DNA from: Corynebacterium sp. J010B-136
Lineage (GTDB): Bacteria > Actinomycetota > Actinomycetes > Mycobacteriales > Mycobacteriaceae
DNA length: 64,000 bases
NCBI RefSeq assembly: GCF_002967075.1
Contig: NZ_PUGE01000002.1
Coordinates: 62,001-126,000 of the forward strand
Direction of reading: 5' to 3'
A program made the translations under genes and the position numbers. Positions 63,617 to 64,000 of this stretch are shown here, one piece after another; position 1 is the stretch's first letter, and every line of letters starts with the position of its first letter. Under the pieces are notes generated by a model. It made no database searches. It saw only the letters and a program-made list of their open reading frames with translations, and was not told where the DNA came from.

Positions 63617-63640
63617 GGCGGTGGGCATACGCCCACCGCC
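63617..63640. repeat. GC-rich perfect hairpin upstream of the Bax-inhibitor gene
   Basis: GGCGGTGGGC-ATAC-GCCCACCGCC: 10-bp perfect arms, 4-nt loop, no T-tract, about 165 nt before the next start. Rest of the gap (63641-63805) shows no further gene. Confidence 0.7.
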
Positions 63641-63805
63641 CAGGGCATGTGTCCCACCAGGAAAATCCAACGGTCCCTTATCTATCCGTGCGCGTAAATA
63701 AAGTGCGCGAAAATTTTGGTGACATGGGAACTTCTTGAGCGCTGTGTTCGTTGAACTCAATGAATAAGGAAGAAGATATTTTTTCTAGAAAGGATCGGGA
63801 TTCCC

Positions 63806-64000
63806 TTGCGCTCTAGCAACCCGGTAATGAATTCGCTGTCTAATAACAGCACACGTGGACAAGCTGACTATGGCTACGGCCAACCTTATGGCTCGGAGTA
63901 TTCGGGCGAGGCGGCCAAAGCGACCCGACCAATGACCGTTGATGACGTAGTCACCAAGACTGGCATCACTTTGGCCGTCATTATTGCATTCGCAGTCGTG
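63806..64000 (+). CDS. Bax inhibitor-1/YccA family membrane protein, N-terminal part (partial)
   Basis: Runs off the window; 65 codons visible from TTG 63806, with GAAAGGA 11 nt upstream. The translated start is RSSNPVMNSLSNN-like, followed by a Gly/Tyr-rich stretch, then MTVDDVVTKTGITLAV, the typical opening of actinobacterial YccA proteins, and the first membrane helix. These seven-helix proteins belong to the TMBIM group; role in bacteria is poorly known. A later ATG (63827) is a possible alternative start. Confidence 0.82.
   Translation, partial: MRSSNPVMNSLSNNSTRGQADYGYGQPYGSEYSGEAAKATRPMTVDDVVTKTGITLAVIIAFAVV

Noticed and set aside
63422..63760. 112-codon minus-strand open frame
   Set aside because: It covers the tRNA on the other strand; its PSRTRTDTG-type peptide is the usual antisense-tRNA artefact.

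Overview
The window reads as chromosomal DNA of a Corynebacterium. Support comes from gene content and order: metG-tatD-rpf2-ksgA-ispE-uup, mfd-mazG, eno-divIC-DUF501-ppx, a separate gapB-type GAPDH, the htaA-hmuTUV-htaB heme system, DtxR-box and GlxR-site look-alikes, and many start codons placed 6-9 nt after a TANNNT -10 element, as in leaderless corynebacterial transcripts. GC content is moderate. No rRNA, CRISPR array, IS element or prophage was seen, and the species cannot be fixed from the window.

Layout. 1-5.1 kb: the C-terminal part of a BCCT osmolyte carrier, metG, a decayed SDR pseudogene in a 0.9 kb gap, and a CynX-like MFS exporter. 5.1-11.2 kb: housekeeping run tatD, rpf2, ksgA, ispE, uup. 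11.4-18.6 kb: a secreted CAP-like protein, then a minus-strand heme-iron locus (htaA, hmuT, hmuU, hmuV, htaB, small membrane protein) with DtxR-like boxes before htaA and htaB. 18.6-23.7 kb: small membrane proteins, an ABM monooxygenase behind a perfect palindrome, a HAD phosphatase, an enoyl-CoA hydratase-like protein and a DUF6882-like protein. 23.7-29.2 kb: the most unusual block, with a UDP-sulfoquinovose synthase-like gene and an SQD2/SqdX-like glycosyltransferase 5 nt apart, preceded by a tetR-mmpL pair. 29.4-44.2 kb: gamma carbonic anhydrase, patatin, a Trp-Asp-rich peptide, prfC, two peptidyl-tRNA hydrolases, gapB, a FAH-family protein, rplY and alkD. 44.3-57.4 kb: prs, glmU, an MFS carrier, an AztD-like zinc protein, a TRIC channel, tRNA-Gln, tetR, mfd, mazG and a lytic transglycosylase. 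57.5-64 kb: eno, divIC, an inserted DUF222-HNH gene, DUF501, ppx, a tRNA with a Leu(UAA) anticodon but a short variable loop, and the start of a Bax-inhibitor-1 family gene.

Functional groups: the heme locus binds heme at the surface (HtaA/HtaB), passes it to lipoprotein HmuT and imports it through HmuUV under likely iron control. Rpf2, the lytic transglycosylase, DivIC and GlmU serve the cell wall. Mfd, MazG and AlkD serve genome maintenance. KsgA, RF3, L25 and the two Pth enzymes serve translation. The sqdB-sqdX-like pair predicts a sulfoquinovosyl (or related acidic sugar) glycolipid, the most testable unexpected claim here. All names rest on reading the translated sequence and remembered family motifs; no database search was run.
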